A program made the translations under genes and the position numbers. Shown in pieces: positions 60,040 through 64,000 of a stretch of 64,000 nt of DNA. This stretch comes from JALYYC01 sp963795805 (GTDB lineage: Bacteria; Chloroflexota; Dormibacteria; CF-121): positions 62,001-126,000 of the forward strand of contig CAWCIV010000003.1 in NCBI GenBank assembly GCA_963795805.1. The letters run 5' to 3'. The notes beneath the pieces are model-generated. The model did no database searches. It saw only the letters and a program-made list of their open reading frames with translations, and had not been told where the DNA came from. Every line of letters starts with the position of its first letter. Positions within the stretch are counted from its first letter, which is position 1.

Positions 60040-61685
60040 GCCTGGCCCGGGTCCTCGCGACCGAAGAGGAGGACGATCGCGGGCACGATCGCGGTGCCAG
60101 GCCGGCTGGCACACCGATCGCGTTGTGGAGCTGGTTGAGCCTCGGATTGCTGCTCGTTGCCCTGACGCCTCGCCTCATCTACCTCTTTGGGATCTCGAAT
60201 CCGGAGAACGCCGGCGACGGCCTCTACACCGATGTCTACCAGCACTGGCAGATCGCGTATCTCACGAAAGAGATCGGGCTGAGCCAGGGCCTGCGATTCT
60301 GGGACCTCAAGGGGGTGGAGTATTTCTGGGGGACGCTCCATCCGGTCGTGCTCGTCATCCTCTTCTTTGTCACCGGTTCGACCGACATCGTGCTTGCACG
60401 GATCCAGAGTCTTGCGTTTGGATCGCTGGGCGTGGTGCTGATCTTTCATCTCTGCCGGCGTTACTGGAACCTCTCGGTCGCGGTCGCCGCGACCGCGTTT
60501 GCCGCCTTCGCCCCCACGAGCGTCTTCAACGATGCGTCCGGCATGCTCGAGCCGATGGCGGTCAGCCTGTCCCTCCTCGGCATCTGGCTCCTGCCGGACC
60601 GTTCCTTCCGGGCTGGGATCGTCTGGGCGCTCGCCACGGCGGCCCGACCCGAGGCGTGGCTGTCGTCACCAGCGCTCATCGTGGCATCCTTCGTACGACC
60701 GGGGACCGTCCGGCGGTGGCTGTCGCTGCTCGTCGGGTTTGGCGGCGTCATGGCCGCCCAGATGGTGTTCCTCAACGCCCGGACCGGTAATCCAATCTAT
60801 CCCTTCTACTGGAACTTCCTGGCCAATGCGGGCGGCAAATGGATGAAGCCGATGATCGCGAGCCAGCTATCGGCGAGGCCCTGGTTTGTCGCCCTGTGGT
60901 TGCTTGCGACCGCCGGCCTCCTCTGGACGCTCTGGCGCCGGCCTCGCGCGTATCTGCTCTTGCTCTATGGCTTCGGATCATGCGCGCTGGTCCTCGGGCT
61001 GTTCGGCCTGACAGCATTCATCACCGAGTGGTACCCGTGGCGCTGGATGATGTGGATCCTCGCCTTCCCGTACGACTTCGCCGCGTTGCTGGTGGCGGTC
61101 GGCCTCTTTGTGATCATGCCCCGCTACCTGGGACGCAGCGGTCGGCCGATCGCCTTGCTCGTGGCGGCGGCCCTGTTGCTCGGGACGCAGCTGACCTGGA
61201 TCCCAATCCAGCGCGCGTATGCGACCACCGAGTCGGTCTGGAACTTAAACGTCGCCTCCGGACGTTACATCGCCGGCATCGTCAGTCAGCCCGCCTACCG
61301 CAGTGGTGCCCTCAACCTGCCTCCTCCCGACCAACCCGCCGTCACCTATGCGCTCGTCCACTACGGCGGGCTCGATGGCTCGCACTTCATCAGCCAGTTG
61401 TACGACCCGTTCTATTACCTACCGGTCGGCTACCACTACGCCGATCATCCCGTGACCACCGCGCTGCTCCTTCAGTGCTGGCTGTCGAGCACCAACACGT
61501 CGATCTTCGTCATGCCAGACAACCGGGGAGATTACGTCGCCTTCACGGCGGATCATCCGGGGTGGTTCGAAACCGTGGGGCGGGTCGCTGAGTACGGGTG
61601 GTCGATCGAGGCGGTCCACATCCCGACGCCGTCCCCGCAAAGCTGCGGCCAAGCCATTGCGGATGCTCGAGCCGGCGGGCCCTAA
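60036..61685 (+). CDS. Multi-spanning GT-C-like glycosyltransferase (PMT/ArnT-like)
   Basis: A 549-residue membrane protein starting at GTG 60036. An acidic, cytosolic N-terminus is followed by about 10 hydrophobic helices and a C-terminal soluble domain of ~130 residues. Early external acidic residues in ENAGDGLYTDVYQHWQIAY resemble the catalytic loop of GT-C (dolichyl-phosphate-mannose or lipid-phosphate sugar-using) enzymes. Family assignment is by topology and motif, not by close similarity. It belongs to the exosortase cassette and likely works on the same glycan or glycoprotein. Confidence 0.75.
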   Translation: MSLARVLATEEEDDRGHDRGARPAGTPIALWSWLSLGLLLVALTPRLIYLFGISNPENAGDGLYTDVYQHWQIAYLTKEIGLSQGLRFWDLKGVEYFWGTLHPVVLVILFFVTGSTDIVLARIQSLAFGSLGVVLIFHLCRRYWNLSVAVAATAFAAFAPTSVFNDASGMLEPMAVSLSLLGIWLLPDRSFRAGIVWALATAARPEAWLSSPALIVASFVRPGTVRRWLSLLVGFGGVMAAQMVFLNARTGNPIYPFYWNFLANAGGKWMKPMIASQLSARPWFVALWLLATAGLLWTLWRRPRAYLLLLYGFGSCALVLGLFGLTAFITEWYPWRWMMWILAFPYDFAALLVAVGLFVIMPRYLGRSGRPIALLVAAALLLGTQLTWIPIQRAYATTESVWNLNVASGRYIAGIVSQPAYRSGALNLPPPDQPAVTYALVHYGGLDGSHFISQLYDPFYYLPVGYHYADHPVTTALLLQCWLSSTNTSIFVMPDNRGDYVAFTADHPGWFETVGRVAEYGWSIEAVHIPTPSPQSCGQAIADARAGGP

Positions 61686-61703
61686 AGCGCTGATTCAGCC
61701 CAA

Positions 61704-61737
61704 GGTTCTGACCCTCCCCTCAAGAAGGGTCAGAACC
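61704..61737. terminator. Bidirectional terminator hairpin
   Basis: A perfect 12-bp stem (GGTTCTGACCCT / AGGGTCAGAACC) with a 10-base loop lies 18 bp past the GT-C stop and 19 bp before the stop of the convergent secreted-protein gene. It likely ends both transcripts. Confidence 0.75.
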
Positions 61738-61756
61738 GGTTAGGCCTCGTCCTCTA

Positions 61757-62770
61757 TCAGGAAAACGTGCACCCGCCCTGGCCGCCGTTCGCCTGGTTAC
61801 TCCAGAGCGGCTGAAGGGCGAAGAACTGGCCGTTCATGGTGACATTCTGCAAGTTGGTCCAGGCGCACTTGTCACCGTTCTCCGAGCCGGACGCGTCGTT
61901 CCAGCCGTCCTGGTTGCCGTTGTCGTTGTCCGGATCGGTAACGGCCTCCTCGACCTCGTGCATGGTGACCACGCTGTACCCGTCGTAGTAGCCGTGCCCG
62001 TAGGCGTCGTTCGTTTTATTGACGTAGTTCTGTCCACAGCCCGCGCCCTGCTCGGGAACGTAGGGCATGAACGAGTACCGCACGCCACGTGCACCCGCGG
62101 GATGGCTGGTTTCACTGTGGTAGGCGCAGTAGACCGATCCGTACGCCGTCGCCTGATGGCCGGGCTCCGTAAAGACGATGTAGGTCGCATTGACGTCATT
62201 ACCGAAATGCTGCGCCGCCTTGGTGGCTTCGGCGGCCACCGCATCATCGACCGAGTTTGTGACCAGGCTGGTTGTTCCGATAACGGCGGGAACCGGCGAT
62301 GGATCGATCCAGGTGCCCTTCAGTTGCCCGGCCGGATTTGTGATGTACTGCGCCCCGGTATTCCCGGCGCACGAGGTGCTGCCGATTGCGATGTTCTGGC
62401 AGTACTGCGTTTGGATCCCACCGTACGGCGTCCCACCGTACTTGCCCAGCAGGTCGGTTACGTACGTCATGGCGGTCGCCTGCGTATAGCTGAAACCCTG
62501 AGCCTGGACGGAGAAGCCGTTCTGCCACGCGGGTCCCCAGAAAACCGCGTAGGTCGCGGGCGGCGTCTCGATCCGGCCGCCATGATAGACGAGATTGTTT
62601 GGTGACGCCGCCGTGGCGACGCCAAGCCCCCAGAACACGTGCTTCCCATTGATCACCGGTGGCCGCACCGTTGACCCAAACGCCGTCGAGGTGCTCAGCA
62701 GCAGCGCGCTGAGTGCAACGGCAGCCACCGTTAGTGATCGGAACGCGTGGACGAATCGGTGAAAGCTCAC
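61757..62770 (-). CDS. Secreted protein with HEVEEAVTDP metal-site-like motif
   Basis: A 337-residue exported protein starting at GTG with AAGGAGG upstream. A signal peptide (SLTVAAVALSALLLSTSTAFGS) leads into PPATYAVFWGPAWQNGF, then a region with several Cys (likely disulfides). Near the C-terminus is VVTMHEVEEAVTDPDNDNG followed by GSENGDKCAW. This resembles the HE..E...TDP pattern in EXORDIUM/phosphate-induced-type and some zinc-peptidase-like secreted proteins. Protease activity is not established. A good promoter lies directly upstream. Confidence 0.7.
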   Translation of the reverse strand: MSFHRFVHAFRSLTVAAVALSALLLSTSTAFGSTVRPPVINGKHVFWGLGVATAASPNNLVYHGGRIETPPATYAVFWGPAWQNGFSVQAQGFSYTQATAMTYVTDLLGKYGGTPYGGIQTQYCQNIAIGSTSCAGNTGAQYITNPAGQLKGTWIDPSPVPAVIGTTSLVTNSVDDAVAAEATKAAQHFGNDVNATYIVFTEPGHQATAYGSVYCAYHSETSHPAGARGVRYSFMPYVPEQGAGCGQNYVNKTNDAYGHGYYDGYSVVTMHEVEEAVTDPDNDNGNQDGWNDASGSENGDKCAWTNLQNVTMNGQFFALQPLWSNQANGGQGGCTFS

Positions 62771-62802
62771 GAACGCCTCCTTGCCAATATGGTGATACCA
62801 AT

Positions 62803-62832
62803 GATGTAACGAAAACCATCGCTCGGTGTCAA
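62803..62832 (-). promoter_or_regulatory. Promoter of the secreted-protein gene
   Basis: A consensus TTGACA (62832-62827) is followed after 18 bp by TACATC (62808-62803), about 33 bp upstream of the GTG start on the minus strand. The -35 is perfect; the -10 is weak. Confidence 0.45.
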
Positions 62833-62863
62833 GGTCAGCAGTAGCGCCTTCTAGACTGGAGCG

Positions 62864-63505
62864 ATGGCCGGCCGGACGCTCTACCGGACGACTGTCCGCG
62901 ATAGCTGGCGATGGATGTGGTGGGACATCCCGGTCCGCCTCCTGCCGCTCACCGCCATCCCCCTCCTATACCTGTGGGTCAGCCGAACCTCGCCCGCCGC
63001 GCTGGGGCTGACCGCGAGCCACCTGCTCCGCGATCTGGCGCTTGCCATCCCGTGCGGACTGGCCGGCTTCGCGATCGCAGCCGCCTTCTCCGACTACCTC
63101 TCGCGTCGCGCCGGACGATGGTTCGTCCCCGACCGCGCCGACCTGCTGCTCCAAACCTTCTATTACGTCGTTCCGAACGCCATCGTCGAAGAGTGGTTCT
63201 TTCGAGGATTCATGCAAGGCATGCTGATGCGGTGGTGGCAGATCCCGGTCCTCGCCCTTAGCGCGACGACCCTCGTCTTCGGCGGCTACCATTTGCTCGG
63301 CCGCTGGGGATGGCGCCCCGTGGCCGGCGCGACCGTGGCCGGTTTCGCCCTCGGGTTGCTTTATCTGTGGCAGCCGTCGCCGCCATCCCTGCTCCTCCCG
63401 GTGATCGTCCACGCGGCTATCACGGCCGGGTTCCTTGGGCTCGGTCCCAGCCTCCTTTTCGCCTGGCGCCGAGGTCGGGAACGGATCCGGCAGGCTGAGC
63501 TCTGA
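62864..63505 (+). CDS. CPBP family intramembrane glutamic protease
   Basis: A 213-residue polytopic membrane protein with about six helices. The catalytic CPBP motif is AIVEEWFFRGFMQGML (EExxxR), with conserved His in GGYHLLG and LLPVIVHAAITAGFL (motifs 2-4). CPBP (CAAX protease and bacteriocin-processing) enzymes cleave membrane peptides or act in bacteriocin self-immunity. No bacteriocin-like gene is adjacent. The ATG start is 94 bp from the divergent secreted-protein gene. Confidence 0.9.
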   Translation: MAGRTLYRTTVRDSWRWMWWDIPVRLLPLTAIPLLYLWVSRTSPAALGLTASHLLRDLALAIPCGLAGFAIAAAFSDYLSRRAGRWFVPDRADLLLQTFYYVVPNAIVEEWFFRGFMQGMLMRWWQIPVLALSATTLVFGGYHLLGRWGWRPVAGATVAGFALGLLYLWQPSPPSLLLPVIVHAAITAGFLGLGPSLLFAWRRGRERIRQAEL

Positions 63506-63526
63506 CGACGCAGCGCCAGCCCCAAC

Positions 63527-64000
63527 CTATTTCGGTCGCCTCGCCCGAGGCGTCGCCGGCAGCAGACGCATCAATTCGCCGGCAACAGCCTCGAGCGGCC
63601 GGCTATTGCCCTCCGAACGACACAAGATGAGGGCGCCCTCCATGCCAGCGACGACGGCGGCGGCTATCGACCGAGCGCGTCCCGAGGGCACGCCGAGCCT
63701 GGTCAACTTTGCGGCGAGTTCGGCAACCCAGGAACGAAAGGTGCCGCGCACAATCTCCATCAGGTCGTCGTCGAAGGCGCCGATGTCAACGGCGACGCCG
63801 GCCACTGCACAACCAGAAGACCCACGAGAGGCGAGGACCGACTGGCGCCAAAGGTCGATAAAGCAGGCCAGCAGTTCGGAAGGCGTCGTTGCGGGACAGG
63901 CGCGAAGATGGCCGAGCACCCGGTCAGAAGTCCAGCCAATCGCGGCTTCGGCAAGTTGGCGCTTGCCGTCTGGAAAGTTGAAGTAGATCGAACCGCGAGG
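63527..64000 (-). CDS. TetR/AcrR family regulator, C-terminal part (5' end outside window)
   Basis: Frame-open to the window edge; the first codons read PRGSIYFNFPDGKRQLAEAAIG, the end of a TetR HTH recognition region (RGSIYxHFxxK). The ligand-binding domain follows with SSGCAVAGVAVDIGA and VVAGMEGALILCRSEG, typical of the TetR C-terminal group that has 'GCL'-like blocks. It would repress nearby or divergent genes; none is visible beyond the edge. About 157 residues are present. Confidence 0.9.
   Translation of the reverse strand, partial: PRGSIYFNFPDGKRQLAEAAIGWTSDRVLGHLRACPATTPSELLACFIDLWRQSVLASRGSSGCAVAGVAVDIGAFDDDLMEIVRGTFRSWVAELAAKLTRLGVPSGRARSIAAAVVAGMEGALILCRSEGNSRPLEAVAGELMRLLPATPRARRPK

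Overview
The window reads as a gene-dense, high-GC chromosomal segment of a free-living, probably soil-dwelling member of the Terrabacteria. Candidates are an actinobacterium or a Chloroflexota/Dormibacterota-like lineage. Pointers are the DUF3090 + SCO1664 pair, two F420-type oxidoreductases, a six-gene mce operon, WYL regulation, many GTG/TTG starts and ATGA/GTGA overlaps. I found no tRNA, rRNA, CRISPR array, IS element or prophage. No gene-free stretch exceeds about 170 bases (longest 52942-53112). The window opens inside a photolyase gene and closes inside a TetR-type regulator.

1-9120: photolyase end, amidohydrolase, MOSC protein, fumarase C, a winged-helix AlkZ-like protein, a NarL-type two-component pair, a Rieske/cytochrome b pair, and DUF3090/SCO1664. 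9117-20138 (minus): a reductive-type pyrimidine breakdown operon (NCS1 permease, F420-type LLM oxidoreductase, beta-ureidopropionase, dihydropyrimidinase, CoA-acylating semialdehyde dehydrogenase, class III aminotransferase). It runs on into a methyltransferase, a LOG-family protein, a PLD-fold protein and CtaG. 20231-24351 (minus): GDSL hydrolase, ECF sigma factor, anti-sigma factor and an ABC-2 transporter.

24436-37264 (plus): a complete mce-type lipid transport operon (two MlaE/YrbE permeases, the ATPase, six MCE proteins, an MMPL transporter and a BAAT-like lipoprotein). 37242-41649: a secreted CocE-like hydrolase, enoyl-CoA hydratase and aldehyde dehydrogenase. 41778-47680: a full oligopeptide-type ABC importer. 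47714-54227: repair and stress genes (MutY-like, cold shock protein, WYL regulator divergent from an AlkA-like glycosylase), an APC permease, a Ddn-like F420 enzyme and a deaminase.

54224-56991 (minus) is the most unusual locus. It is a three-gene operon of methyltransferase, thioredoxin-fused protein and a UGSC-family protein whose motif is interrupted by an in-frame UGA, followed by a perfect hairpin at SECIS spacing. I read it as a selenoprotein that a standard gene caller would split in two. 57113-61685 is a compact exosortase cassette: a GT2 glycosyltransferase with a C-terminal VPEH/transmembrane/basic tail, a dedicated exosortase, and a GT-C-like membrane protein. The end holds a secreted metalloprotein-like gene, a CPBP protease and a TetR regulator.

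Three enzymes (AlkZ-like, MutY-like, deaminase) have family-conserved sequence upstream of any in-frame ATG, GTG or TTG. Their annotated starts are tentative.
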